NCBI RefSeq assembly: GCF_035593305.1
Contig: NZ_CP141615.1
Span: 2,945,722-3,009,721 of the forward strand
Direction: 5' to 3'
Length of the DNA stretch: 64,000 bases
Source: Limnochorda sp. L945t
GTDB lineage: Bacteria; Bacillota; Limnochordia; Limnochordales; Geochordaceae
Numbering within the stretch: the first letter of the stretch is position 1; each line of letters opens with the position of its first letter. The position numbers and the translations under genes were made by a program. Shown piece by piece: positions 8,288 through 18,837 of this stretch. Under the pieces are notes generated by a model. That model was not told the DNA's origin. It ran no database searches and saw nothing but the letters and a program-made list of their open reading frames with translations.

Positions 8288-9118
8288 TCAGGACTGGCCG
8301 TTTCCTCCTGCCCGCGGCGAGCCGCCCTCGTCAGCCTGACCCGGCGCCTTCAGCGCGCCTTTCGGCCAGATGACCACCCGACGGTTGGGCTCCTCCCCCT
8401 CCGACCGCGTCTCCACGTGCGGATCGTCCTTCAGCGCCATGTGCACGATCCGCCGTTCCAGCGCGTTCATCGGATCGAGCGCCACGCGCCGGCGCTCCAC
8501 CCGCACCTTGCGGGCAGCCCTGAGCGCAAGGCTCCGCAGCGTGCTCTCTCGCCGGCCCCGGTAGTCGCCCGCGTCCACGACGAACCGGATCCACGGTCCC
8601 TCGTGGGCCCGGTTGGCCACCAGGTTGGTCAACAACTGCAAGGCGTTGAGGGTCTCCCCGTGGCGCCCGATGAGCAGTGCGGCCCGCTGTGACACCACGT
8701 TGAGGGTGAAGAGGTCGGGAGCGGTCCGCCGCGTCTCCACCATGGCGTCCGCCCCTATCAGCCGCACCACGTCCCTCAGGAACGTCCGCGCAGCTCCCAG
8801 TGCCCTCTCCACGGCATTCGGGTCTGGCCCGGCAGCCTCGCCCTCTCCCCTCTGCCCCTCCCGCTCCTCCTGCTCCTCCCGGCCGTTGACCGCCGGCCGT
8901 GCACGAGAAGCCCGCGCCGGCGCTCCCCTCTCCGATCCTCGCACGGTGACCCGGATCCGGGCCAGCCGGCCGCCCAGCCATCCCAGCAGGCCGCGGTTGG
9001 ATTCCTCCAGAACCTCGACCTCCACGTCGTCCCGACCCACCCCGAGCTCGTCCAGGGCCGCCTCCAGGGCCTCTTCCACGCTGCGCCCGGACTTGACGAC
9101 CGACCGCGGGCCACTCAT
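8288..9118 (-). CDS. jag: Jag (KhpB) RNA-binding protein
   Basis: 276 residues: an N-terminal Jag-N domain (SVEEALEAALDELGVGRDD through LLGWLGGRLARIRV), a charged low-complexity linker, a KH domain (LIGRHGETLNALQLLTNLV) and a C-terminal R3H-type end. The ATG overlaps the yidC stop (ATGA), so the two are translationally coupled as in most Firmicutes. Jag/KhpB binds small RNAs and influences cell elongation. A longer frame extending upstream only shadows yidC and was not used. Confidence 0.93.
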   Translation of the reverse strand: MSGPRSVVKSGRSVEEALEAALDELGVGRDDVEVEVLEESNRGLLGWLGGRLARIRVTVRGSERGAPARASRARPAVNGREEQEEREGQRGEGEAAGPDPNAVERALGAARTFLRDVVRLIGADAMVETRRTAPDLFTLNVVSQRAALLIGRHGETLNALQLLTNLVANRAHEGPWIRFVVDAGDYRGRRESTLRSLALRAARKVRVERRRVALDPMNALERRIVHMALKDDPHVETRSEGEEPNRRVVIWPKGALKAPGQADEGGSPRAGGNGQS

Positions 9119-9735
9119 GTCGCGCGCACGCCTCCCTCTGCGGTCCCGAGCCGCCGCTGGAAAAACCAGTACTGCCCGAAGGTGAGCACGTTGCTGACCG
9201 TCCAGTACAGCGCCAGCCCCGAGGGGAAAGTCGCGGCGAACAAGCCGGTCATGGCGGACATCATCCAAATCATGCTGCTCTGCTTCGGATCCGTCATGGT
9301 CGGCTTCATCGACAGGTATTGGGTGAGGGCTGCGAGGATCGGCCATACGAACATACGGTCGGGTCTCCCGAGGTCCCACAGCAAGAAAAGGCTGCCCTCG
9401 GGCAGGCGGCGCAACGCGAGCCACAGCGCCCACAGGATGGGAAGCTGCACCAGCGACGGAAGGCACCCGCTGAAGGGGTTGAGCCGTTCTTCCCGGTACA
9501 GCTCCATCATGCGCCGCTGAAGCTCTTGCGGCTTTTCCCGGTACTTTTTCTGCAGCTCTTGCAGCTTCGGCTGCAGCCGCTTCTGGCCTTCCATTGCCCT
9601 CAACTGGGCGAAGCCCAACGGCAGCAGCAGGGCCCGCACGACCAGCGTCAGCCCGATGACGGCCAGCCCGTAGCTACCGGTCAACCCCCGAAACTGCTCC
9701 AGCACCCACCACATGCCGTTGGCGAGCTCTGTCAA
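9115..9735 (-). CDS. yidC: membrane protein insertase YidC (SpoIIIJ type)
   Basis: 206 residues with five hydrophobic segments. It carries the Oxa1/YidC features of Gram-positive insertases: GLAVIGLTLVVRALLLPLG, with the conserved arginine in the hydrophilic groove, the cytoplasmic hairpin LQPKLQELQKKYREKPQEL, and NPFSGCLPSLVQLPILWAL. There is no obvious lipobox, so it is shorter at the N-terminus than SpoIIIJ. It inserts proteins into the membrane alone or with SecYEG. The gene lies between yidD and jag in the rpmH operon. Confidence 0.95.
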   Translation of the reverse strand: MTELANGMWWVLEQFRGLTGSYGLAVIGLTLVVRALLLPLGFAQLRAMEGQKRLQPKLQELQKKYREKPQELQRRMMELYREERLNPFSGCLPSLVQLPILWALWLALRRLPEGSLFLLWDLGRPDRMFVWPILAALTQYLSMKPTMTDPKQSSMIWMMSAMTGLFAATFPSGLALYWTVSNVLTFGQYWFFQRRLGTAEGGVRAT

Positions 9736-9778
9736 GTGTCTGCCTCCGTCTCTGCGCCGGCCCGCGCCCGATGCCCTC

Positions 9779-9994
9779 TCACGGGACGGGATCGTACCCT
9801 CCCGGGTGGAACGGGTGGCAGCGCAAAAGCCGCCTTACCGCCAGCCATCCTCCCTTGACCGCCCCGTGCTTGAGCACCGCCTCCTCGGCGTAGGCCGAGC
9901 ACGAGGGATGGAACCGGCACGTAGGTGGGGTATAGGGCGAAATCCACCGCCGGTACGCGCCAATCGCCCACGCCAGCGCCCGCGCGGGCGTCAC
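9779..9994 (-). CDS. yidD: membrane protein insertion efficiency factor YidD
   Basis: 71 residues from a GTG that overlaps the rnpA stop (GTGA). [26 protein letters not shown] and the end [12 protein letters not shown] are the highly conserved YidD signature, including the three cysteines. YidD is a small amphipathic protein that aids YidC-dependent insertion. The position between rnpA and yidC is canonical. Confidence 0.95.
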   Translation of the reverse strand: MTPARALAWAIGAYRRWISPYTPPTCRFHPSCSAYAEEAVLKHGAVKGGWLAVRRLLRCHPFHPGGYDPVP

Positions 9995-10365
9995 CGCGCC
10001 CGTCCGGCCTCCTCGGTCGCCGCCTCGTCCAGCCATGCCCCTGCTCTCTTCAACGCCGACCGGAGCGCCTCCCGAAGGCGCTCGAACGGCACCTCGACGC
10101 ACGCAGCCGAAGGCGTAATCACCAGGTCGACCCCGCCCGGCAGACGCGCCCCCCAACCCCGCAAGGCCTCCCGCACGCGCCGCCGGATCCGGTTCCTCGC
10201 CACGGCGCCCCCTACCTTGTGCCCGATCACGAACCCGACCCGCACCTCTTCACGCCCTGTGCGAACGGCGCGCACCAGCAAGAGATCGCTTCGCCCGCGC
10301 CGCCCCTCCCGGAACACCCGATCGAAGTCGGAGTGCCGTGTCAGCCGGCCCAGCCGCGCGGCCAC
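9991..10365 (-). CDS. rnpA: ribonuclease P protein component
   Basis: About 124 residues. [16 protein letters not shown] and the RNR motif region [15 protein letters not shown] identify RnpA, the protein subunit of RNase P that matures the 5' ends of tRNAs. The GTG at 10365 was chosen because it gives the normal length and follows the rpmH stop by 17 bp. The reading frame is open far upstream through rpmH, but that extension is a shadow. The ribosome-binding site is weak, suggesting coupling to rpmH translation. Confidence 0.9.
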   Translation of the reverse strand: MAARLGRLTRHSDFDRVFREGRRGRSDLLLVRAVRTGREEVRVGFVIGHKVGGAVARNRIRRRVREALRGWGARLPGGVDLVITPSAACVEVPFERLREALRSALKRAGAWLDEAATEEAGRAR

Positions 10366-10382
10366 CTCGCCACCCAGCCGCC

Positions 10383-10520
10383 TCAGTCGACGGTAAGGCG
10401 ATACCGCCCCTTGGCACGCCGCCGCTTCAGCACGCGGCGCCCACCGGGCGACGACATGCGCCGCAGGAAGCCGTGTACTCGATACCGCCGGCGACGCTTC
10501 GGTTGCAGCGTCCTCTTCAT
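10383..10520 (-). CDS. rpmH: 50S ribosomal protein L34
   Basis: 45 residues: [19 protein letters not shown], then [20 protein letters not shown], the nearly invariant L34 sequence. It is first in the rpmH-rnpA-yidD-yidC-jag unit and lies behind a strong promoter. It overlaps longer frames on both strands that are not real. Confidence 0.97.
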   Translation of the reverse strand: MKRTLQPKRRRRYRVHGFLRRMSSPGGRRVLKRRRAKGRYRLTVD

Positions 10521-10639
10521 CGCGTCGATCTACACGCTCTCTTTCCTTGTGGCCCCAACCTTTCCTCCACGGGCGCGACCCCGTAGTGACGCGCACCGGG
10601 AATGGAAAGGGTCTTCTTGCCCAGAAAGCGGCAGGTTCG

Positions 10640-10669
10640 ATTATAGCCTCGCCGCAATTTTGGCGTCAA
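10640..10669 (-). promoter_or_regulatory. sigma-A promoter of rpmH operon
   Basis: On the minus strand TTGACG (10669-10664) and a perfect TATAAT (10645-10640) are separated by 18 bases, in a locally AT-richer stretch. The box lies 120 bp upstream of rpmH and points toward it. Confidence 0.85.
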
Positions 10670-10766
10670 CGGCCGCCCCTGCGTGCCGGCCCCACTCCGG
10701 CACCTTGCCCTCCGGCCGGCAGTCCCCTTAGACTTCCCTTTGCGCGGCCACCGCGCACCGGGGGAG

Positions 10767-11004
10767 TTCTCCACAGGCTGTGGACAACCTGTGGAACGCG
10801 TGCGCGAAAACGGGGCCCGCCACCTGGAGGACGGGAGGGTGCCGCTCGATGGCTCGCCTGCTTTCACGCTTTCCCCACCTTTTCGCCGGTCTTCCCGAGA
10901 AGCGGCTACCGCTCCCGGCTGCCTTCCGGCTGCACGCTCGCCTCTCCGGTTTCCCTCCCACGTGCCAAAAGGGCCTGTGGATAACCTGGGGATACTGTGG
11001 ATAT
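10767..11004. other. oriC, left DnaA-box cluster
   Basis: Within the gene-free stretch 10521-11090 there are DnaA boxes at 10767-10775 (TTCTCCACA), 10779-10787 (TGTGGACAA), 10976-10984 (TGTGGATAA, perfect consensus) and 10996-11004 (TGTGGATAT). This corresponds to the upstream sub-region of a bipartite Bacillus-type origin, here separated from dnaA by one gene. Confidence 0.8.
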
Positions 11005-11090
11005 GACCGGTTCTGCCTCCATGCTCCGACGGCTTTTCACGCACTTTTCGTCACCCCGGAAACCCTTCCGGCTGCTTGAAGAGGACGCCT

Positions 11091-11975
11091 ATGGCCGTAG
11101 AGTCGACGCCTTCGCGTGGCGCTGCGATCTTTCGTCTTCGCCCGGACGCACAGCGGGCGACCGGCCGGGTCCGCCTGACGCCCTTCGGACCTGCAGCCCG
11201 GGAGCCGTCGGAGCCCGAAGCGGCGCCTCAGCTCCAGGTCCGCCTCGCCGTCTACTCCGCCTCCCACCTCCCCGCGGTGTATGACCTCTTCGCGGAGGAT
11301 CCCGGGGATCTCCTGGCCGAGGCGTGCGACCGGGCGCTCACCCTGGCTCGCCAGCAGCACAGCCCTGTCCCGTCCGCCGCGGTGGTGGCGGTCATAGAAA
11401 ACCTCATCCACGCTCGCTTCCACATGGCGACCGTCTCCCTGGGAGCAGACGGCTCCGTCACCGTCTCCGACCAGGGCCCGGGCATCGAGGACAAGGCACG
11501 GGCGCTACTGCCCGGCTTCACCACGGCCACTCCGGACCTACGCCGCTACATCCGCGGCGTCGGCTCCGGGCTGCCCGTGGCACAGCAACTGATGCAGGAG
11601 ATTCGCGGCGAGTTGCGTATCGAGGACAACCTTGCCGGGGGCACCGTCGTGACGCTGGCACCTCCTTCCGGGGCGCTCAGCGCTCCGGGCGGATCGCCCG
11701 TCTTGCGGCCTGCCCCGACGGCACAGACGCGCCCTCTCACTCCTCGCCAGCAGCGCCTCGTCTTGCTCCTCGCAGAAGCCGGCGAGATGGGGCCGAGCGC
11801 CGTCTCCCAGCACCTCGGCGTGAGCCTGACCACGGCGTTTCGGGAGCTGGTGGCCCTCGAGGGGTACGGACTCGTGGCCGCTCGCGCCTCGGGTAAGCGC
11901 GCGCTCACGGCCCGCGGGATCGAGATGGCCGAGTGCATCGCCGGAGAGGAGATGGGGGGCTCTCCGCGACCGTGA
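11091..11975 (+). CDS. GHKL ATPase fused to winged-helix domain, function unknown
   Basis: 294 residues from an ATG preceded by AGAGGA. Residues about 90-195 form a histidine-kinase-like ATPase: N box VAVIENLIHARF, G1 box SDQGPGIED, G2 box GVGSGLPVAQQ and GGTVVTL. No phospho-accepting dimerisation domain precedes it. After a linker, about 215-290 (LTPRQQRLVLLLAEAGEMGP through LTARGIEM) reads as a MarR/winged-helix DNA-binding domain. It lies between two DnaA-box clusters and directly upstream of dnaA. It could be an origin-linked regulator, a kinase of the SpoIIAB/RsbW kind, or an orphan sensor; nothing visible decides this. Confidence 0.7.
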   Translation: MAVESTPSRGAAIFRLRPDAQRATGRVRLTPFGPAAREPSEPEAAPQLQVRLAVYSASHLPAVYDLFAEDPGDLLAEACDRALTLARQQHSPVPSAAVVAVIENLIHARFHMATVSLGADGSVTVSDQGPGIEDKARALLPGFTTATPDLRRYIRGVGSGLPVAQQLMQEIRGELRIEDNLAGGTVVTLAPPSGALSAPGGSPVLRPAPTAQTRPLTPRQQRLVLLLAEAGEMGPSAVSQHLGVSLTTAFRELVALEGYGLVAARASGKRALTARGIEMAECIAGEEMGGSPRP

Positions 11976-12125
11976 CGATCGGCGCCGGGATGCGCCGCAG
12001 CCGCCGCATATGGGACCAGCGGGGCCCGGCTTGGTCTTGGGGCTGGCCGCGCTGCTCGCAGGGAGCGCTCTTGCGCGGCGCTATCCTCCCGTCGAGCAAG
12101 CGCCCGAGGACCGGGAGGTCTTGTC

Positions 12126-13508
12126 ATGCAATCATGGTCTGAACTATGGAACGCCACGGTGTCGATGCTCCGGGAGCGGGAGGGCATGAGCCCGGGCTTC
12201 GACACCTGGTTACGCGCTTCGCGCCCTGTCGGGCTCGACGGGGAGACGCTCGTGGTCGAGGTACCCGACCCTTTCACCAGGGATTGGGTGCGGGCGCGCT
12301 ACGGGCCCGCCATGGAAGCCCTTCTTACCGGGCTCGCCGGGCACCCGTGCTCGGTGGTCCTCGTCGCGCCGGGCGAGCCCACCCCTTCGCGCGCCCGCCC
12401 TTTTCCGTCGTCGGATCAGCCCCAGCGGGGCGCGCCGCCTGCGCCGGACGTCGCCGCAGACGAGGACCCCTCTCATCCCACCGGTCCAGGGGGCCTCAAT
12501 CCCCGCTACACCTTCGACACGTTCGTCGTCGGCGCGAGCAACCGCTTCGCCTACTCGGCGTGCCAGGGAGTCCTCAGCAACCCGGGCGGCCCGTACAACC
12601 CCCTTTTCCTGTACGGGGGCGTCGGCCTGGGAAAGACCCATCTGATGCAGGCGGTCGCCCACGAGTTCTTACGGCAGCGCTCGCACTTGCGCGTCCTTTA
12701 CATCACCACGGAGACGTTCACCAACGACCTGGTCGACTCTCTCCAGAGGCGGAGCATGCCCGAGTTTCGCAGCCGTTACCGTTCCCTGGACGTGCTGTTG
12801 CTGGACGACGTCCATTTCGCGGCGGGCAAGGAAAGCACGCAGGAGGAGTTTTTCCATACTTTCAACGCGCTGTATGAGGCCGGCCGCCAGATCATCTTGT
12901 CGAGCGATCGGCCCCCGGTCGAGATCCCCAAACTCGAGGAGCGCCTCCGTTCCCGCTTCGCCTGGGGGCTCTTGGCGGACATCCAACCCCCCGACTTCGA
13001 GACGCGCCTTGCCATCCTGCGCAAGCGGTGCGAGACCTCGGGTACCCCCGTTCCCGACGAGGTGTTGCACTACATTGCCGAATCCATCCAGTCCAACATC
13101 CGAGTTCTCGAGGGGGCCTTGCGCAAGGTCGTCACCGCGGCGCGGCTATCCGGCGCTCCTGCCACCCTCGACCTCGCGGCCGAGGTGCTCCGGGACCTCA
13201 CCGAGTCGCAGCGCCGCCCCCTCACCATCGATCGCATCCAGGCCGTCGTCGCCCAGCACTTCGGCATCGAACCCGAGGAACTCAGGGGCAAGAGCCGGAC
13301 CCGAGACGTGGCCTTCGCCCGCCAGATAGCCATGTTCCTCGCACGGGAGCTGACCCAGGCTTCGTTGCCCCACATCGGCGATCAGTTCGGAGGGCGAGAC
13401 CACTCCACGGTCCTCCACGCCATCGAAAGGGTCCAAGCTGCCATGCGAGCCGATGGGGCCGTCAACGACCTGATCCGGCACCTCCGCCAGCGACTCAGCC
13501 GGACGTGA
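12126..13508 (+). CDS. dnaA: chromosomal replication initiator DnaA
   Basis: 460 residues. Domain I starts at the ATG (SELWNATVSMLREREGMSPG) and a proline-rich domain II follows. The AAA+ domain has Walker A GGVGLGKTHLMQ, Walker B LLLDDVHF and sensor motifs. Domain IV carries the signature GGRDHSTVLHAIERV. GGGAGGTC precedes the ATG. It binds the 9-bp boxes seen on both sides of this locus and opens the origin. Confidence 0.98.
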   Translation: MQSWSELWNATVSMLREREGMSPGFDTWLRASRPVGLDGETLVVEVPDPFTRDWVRARYGPAMEALLTGLAGHPCSVVLVAPGEPTPSRARPFPSSDQPQRGAPPAPDVAADEDPSHPTGPGGLNPRYTFDTFVVGASNRFAYSACQGVLSNPGGPYNPLFLYGGVGLGKTHLMQAVAHEFLRQRSHLRVLYITTETFTNDLVDSLQRRSMPEFRSRYRSLDVLLLDDVHFAAGKESTQEEFFHTFNALYEAGRQIILSSDRPPVEIPKLEERLRSRFAWGLLADIQPPDFETRLAILRKRCETSGTPVPDEVLHYIAESIQSNIRVLEGALRKVVTAARLSGAPATLDLAAEVLRDLTESQRRPLTIDRIQAVVAQHFGIEPEELRGKSRTRDVAFARQIAMFLARELTQASLPHIGDQFGGRDHSTVLHAIERVQAAMRADGAVNDLIRHLRQRLSRT

Positions 13509-13555
13509 ACCCTGTCGAAAAGGCCCTGAAAACCTGTGAAAACCGGTGGAAAGAC

Positions 13556-13717
13556 CGTGGACAAGTCAGGCGCTTCTCCACAGACCGCTGTTCGGGGACA
13601 GGAGGTCAGACTGTTCGGTTAGCGGTTATCCCGATTGTGTCTCCCGTTCGTCCACAGCTTCGAACGGAGGCGGATTTTGACGCCCATGCGTCTGGCAGCC
13701 TTGTCCACATATCCACG
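13556..13717. other. oriC, right DnaA-box cluster (dnaA-dnaN gap)
   Basis: The 308-bp dnaA-dnaN gap holds DnaA-box-like 9-mers at 13556-13564 (CGTGGACAA), 13574-13582 (TTCTCCACA), 13648-13656 (TCGTCCACA), 13701-13709 (TTGTCCACA) and 13709-13717 (ATATCCACG). This matches the incC/DUE side of bipartite Firmicute origins. I saw no long AT-only run, as expected at this GC content. Confidence 0.8.
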
Positions 13718-13816
13718 GCTCCTACTGCCTCGACTGCATATCCTTAGTTCCTCCCCGGAGTAGGAGGAGGAGATGGCCTCGATCCAAGTCCAGGCAAAGG
13801 AGGGCGCTACCAGCCC

Positions 13817-14947
13817 ATGGAGATCACTTGCGCTCGCCAGCAACTGGCCGACGCGCTGGCCATCGTGGAGAGAGCTGCGGCCACCCGGGAGAACGTTCCC
13901 GTCCTCAACGGGATCCTCGTAGAGGCCTCTCCTTCCGGAATGAGCCTGCGGGCCACGGACCTCGAGCTCAGCATTGCGGCTTTCGTCGAGGGACAACCGA
14001 CGGAGCAAGGAGCTCGGGTCGTCGACGCGCGGCTTTTCTCCAGCCTCGTGCGGCGTCTTTCGGGAGAAATGGTACGAATCGCCACCGTGAGCGGAGGTAC
14101 TTCGGTCGTGGTGGAGTCGGGCGGGGCCCGGTTCTCCCTCGTCTCCGTCGACTCTCAGGAGTTTCCTGCCTTTCCGGAGCTGGCCGACGGCTGGAGGGTC
14201 GTCATGGGGGCCCAAGCACTGTATCGGGCCATTGCTCAGAGCCGCTTCGCGGCCGCCAGCTCGGACCAGCGGCCCGTCCTGAGCGGGGTCCTGGTGGAGG
14301 TCGAGGGGGAGAGCCTCCGGTTGGTGGCGACCGATAGTTCCCGGTTGGCCTACCGGGAGGTGAGCGTCGACCGCACGGAGAGTTTTGGCAACGTGGGGCT
14401 GTTCGCTCCCAGGGTGATCCTGCCCGTCCGGGCGCTCGAGGAGATGCAGCGCGTCTGCTCGGCGTTGGACGGAGGCGAGAGCGTGGCCCTCGAGCTGGGG
14501 GAGAGACTCGCGGTGTTGCGCTCAGGGGCAGTGGTACTGGTGAGCCGGCTCATCGAGGGCACTTTCCCTCCCTACCGGCAGGTGTTCGTCGAAAACCTGC
14601 CCAATAGGGTACGATTCCGCAGGCTCGAGCTGCTCGAGGCCGTGCAAAGGGCAGCCCTCCTCAGCCGGCGGGGACCGGCTGTGGTACAGTTATCCGCGGG
14701 CGACGGGCGCCTGGTGGTCAAGAGCAAGGAGCAGGACGTGGCCCAGGGGGAAGAGGTGCTCGAGGCGTCGACCGAGGGAGAGGCGTTCGAGGCGGCCTAT
14801 CAGGTGCGGTTCCTGGAGGACGTGCTGAAGGCCTTCGACACCGAGGAGATGGCCATCGAGGTGGGCGATCCGAGCCGCCAGGCGACCGTTCGCGTGCCCG
14901 GCGACGGGGGCTACCGGTACGTCCTGATGCCGGTGCGGCTGGGATGA
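13817..14947 (+). CDS. dnaN: DNA polymerase III beta subunit (sliding clamp)
   Basis: 376 residues with three clamp-fold repeats. Typical family stretches are MEITCARQQLADALAIVERA at the start, ATDSSRLAYREV, and the C-terminal YRYVLMPVRLG. It forms the ring that tethers polymerases and repair factors. AAGGAGGG lies about twelve bases before the ATG. First gene of the rightward dnaN-yaaA-recF-remB-gyrBA run. Confidence 0.97.
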   Translation: MEITCARQQLADALAIVERAAATRENVPVLNGILVEASPSGMSLRATDLELSIAAFVEGQPTEQGARVVDARLFSSLVRRLSGEMVRIATVSGGTSVVVESGGARFSLVSVDSQEFPAFPELADGWRVVMGAQALYRAIAQSRFAAASSDQRPVLSGVLVEVEGESLRLVATDSSRLAYREVSVDRTESFGNVGLFAPRVILPVRALEEMQRVCSALDGGESVALELGERLAVLRSGAVVLVSRLIEGTFPPYRQVFVENLPNRVRFRRLELLEAVQRAALLSRRGPAVVQLSAGDGRLVVKSKEQDVAQGEEVLEASTEGEAFEAAYQVRFLEDVLKAFDTEEMAIEVGDPSRQATVRVPGDGGYRYVLMPVRLG

Positions 14948-15013
14948 GCAGGAGCGAGGCTACCCTGTCCACGTGGGAGCCAGGGCGTACAGGCTGAGAC
15001 GAAAGGACGAGGG

Positions 15014-15250
15014 ATGCCTGTAGTGGCGGCTGTGCCTGTGGGAATCCGGGAGGAGCCCATCGAGCTCCAGCAGTTCCTCAAGCTGAGCGGGGCAGCGCGT
15101 ACCGGGGGAGAGGCGAAGGTGCTGATCGGGGCCGGGCGAGTGAGGGTCAACGGCCGGCCCGAGCTGCGCCGCAGCCGCAAGCTTCGACCCGGAGACGAGG
15201 TAGAGGTCGCCGGACGCGGGCTCTTCGTCGTCATCACCAGGCTGGGCTGA
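15014..15250 (+). CDS. yaaA: S4-domain protein YaaA (RlbA)
   Basis: 78 residues. ELQQFLKLSGAARTGGEAK and VRVNGRPELRRSRKLRPGD make an S4 RNA-binding domain. Small S4 proteins between dnaN and recF are the YaaA/RlbA family of Gram-positive bacteria. AAAGGACGAGGG precedes the ATG, and recF follows 10 bp later. Confidence 0.92.
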   Translation: MPVVAAVPVGIREEPIELQQFLKLSGAARTGGEAKVLIGAGRVRVNGRPELRRSRKLRPGDEVEVAGRGLFVVITRLG

Positions 15251-15260
15251 GCCGTCGCCC

Positions 15261-16412
15261 GTGCGGGTCGATTGCCTTCGCCTCACCCATTACCGCAACT
15301 TCCGGGATGTGCTGGTCGAGGCCAGCCCGGGCCTCAATTTCCTGGTGGGCCTCAATGGGCAAGGCAAGACCAACCTGCTCGAAGCCCTATGGGTACTGGC
15401 CGGCGCACGCTCGCCAAGGGCACGGGAGCCCGGAGACCTCGTCACGTACGGCGTCGACCAAGGGCACGTGCATGCTCGGGTAAGCCAGGACGCGACCGGC
15501 GTGACCCGAGACGTCGAGGTCACCCTTGCAAGAGGAAAGGCCCGCTCGTACCGCCTCAACGGCAAGCCGCTCCCCAGGGCGGCGGACGTGCTGGGAACGC
15601 TGGCGGTGCTGTGGTTCTCGCCCGACGAGGTCGATTTGATTCGAGGAGGCCCGGCGGACCGGCGGCGGTTCCTGGACGCGGTGCTGGCCCAAACGGACGG
15701 CACGTACCGGCGGCTCGCGCTACAGTACGGGCGGATCCTGCTGCAGCGCAACCGGACCCTGCAGCAGATCCGCGAGGGGCAGGCCGCGCTGTCGCTGCTC
15801 GAAGCCTGGGACGAGCAGCTGGTCGCCGCCGGTTCCTATCTGACCGTCGCCCGCCACGCGCTGGTCGACGCGATCGCCGGGACGGCGGCGCAGGCCTATC
15901 AGGCCATAGCCGGGAGCGCCTCGACCCTGGAAATGACGTACAAGGCCTCCGGGCCCGGGGCGGTCGATCGGGGAGCTGCGGACCTCCGCTCGCTCCAGCG
16001 GGCGTTCGCTGCCCATCTGGAGCGCCTGCGCGCGGCCGAGCTGGCACGGGGGGTGACGCTGGCAGGCCCGCACCGGGACGATCTGGAGATCGGCCTGGAC
16101 GGCGTGGAAGCGCGCCGCTTTGGGTCCAGGGGCCAGCAACGCACCGCCGCCGTCGCTCTCCACCTGGCCGCCTGGGAGTGGATGAGGGAACGTAGCGGCG
16201 AAGGCCCCGTGCTGCTCCTCGATGACGTGGCGTCGGAGCTCGACGCCGGCCGCCGGGCACGGCTGATCCGGGCGCTGCCCGAAACGGCGCAAGTGTGGCT
16301 CAGCGCGACGGCGCTCGATCCGGAGTGGCTTTCTCCCCAACGACAGGCCGTGCGTCCCGGGAGGGCATGGAGGGTTTCGGGCGGCACCCTGGAAATCCTC
16401 GCAGGTGCGTGA
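15261..16412 (+). CDS. recF: DNA replication and repair protein RecF
   Basis: 383 residues from a GTG. CLRLTHYRNFRD and the Walker A LVGLNGQGKTNLLEAL open the ABC-type ATPase head. AGPHRDDLEI and the signature/Walker B GQQRTAAVALHLA and VLLLDDVASELD close it. RecF loads RecA at gaps with RecO/RecR. Gene position between yaaA and remB is canonical. Confidence 0.96.
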   Translation: MRVDCLRLTHYRNFRDVLVEASPGLNFLVGLNGQGKTNLLEALWVLAGARSPRAREPGDLVTYGVDQGHVHARVSQDATGVTRDVEVTLARGKARSYRLNGKPLPRAADVLGTLAVLWFSPDEVDLIRGGPADRRRFLDAVLAQTDGTYRRLALQYGRILLQRNRTLQQIREGQAALSLLEAWDEQLVAAGSYLTVARHALVDAIAGTAAQAYQAIAGSASTLEMTYKASGPGAVDRGAADLRSLQRAFAAHLERLRAAELARGVTLAGPHRDDLEIGLDGVEARRFGSRGQQRTAAVALHLAAWEWMRERSGEGPVLLLDDVASELDAGRRARLIRALPETAQVWLSATALDPEWLSPQRQAVRPGRAWRVSGGTLEILAGA

Positions 16413-16473
16413 CGGCGCCGCGTTGTGTGGGCGGTCATGGGCAGCGCTTGCGTTTCGAGAGGAGAGTGGCGGC

Positions 16474-16803
16474 GTGTACGTGCACCTCGGCGGGGACGTG
16501 GTCGTACGGGTCAGGGACGTCATCGCCATCGTGGACCTGGCGGCGACCCAGCGGCGGGGTCTCTCCGTCGCCGACATCATCGGGGGTAGGGGTTCGCCCC
16601 AGGGAGTGACGCGGGTGGGGGACGGGGCCGGCACCTCCCTGGTGGTCACCTCCGATCACCTCTACATCTCCCCCATCTCCCCCCTCACTCTGCGCCGCAG
16701 GGCCCAGGCACCGTGGGCGGCCGAACGGGAGGATGAGGGGACTCCTTTGCTCTCGCCGAGGAGGCGGCGCAAAGGACCAAAGCGGGCACGCCGTCGCCTT
16801 TGA
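16474..16803 (+). CDS. remB: RemB-like extracellular matrix regulator (YaaB)
   Basis: 109 residues from a GTG with GAGAGGAGAG upstream. VYVHLGGDVVVRVRDVIAIV is the DUF370 (RemA/RemB) motif, and the C-terminus is longer and more arginine-rich than in Bacillus (81 residues). RemB contributes to biofilm-matrix gene activation. It sits between recF and gyrB as in Bacillus. Confidence 0.85.
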   Translation: MYVHLGGDVVVRVRDVIAIVDLAATQRRGLSVADIIGGRGSPQGVTRVGDGAGTSLVVTSDHLYISPISPLTLRRRAQAPWAAEREDEGTPLLSPRRRRKGPKRARRRL

Positions 16804-16817
16804 CAGAGCGCAAGGGT

Positions 16818-16823
16818 TATAAT
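16818..16823 (+). promoter_or_regulatory. possible -10 box upstream of gyrB
   Basis: A perfect TATAAT lies 46 bp before the gyrB start in an otherwise GC-rich stretch. The nearest TTGACA (16800-16805) is only 12 bases upstream, too short for a normal spacer, so the -35 is unclear. Confidence 0.45.
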
Positions 16824-16826
16824 TAA

Positions 16827-18800
<1,974 letters not shown>

Positions 18801-18837
18801 CGACATCCTCCTCGCGGAGAGCTGGGAGCGCTGAGGC

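Noticed and set aside
16800-16823. TTGACA/TATAAT promoter for gyrB
   Set aside because: The two boxes are only 12 bases apart, too short for a sigma-A promoter, so only the -10 is listed as possible.
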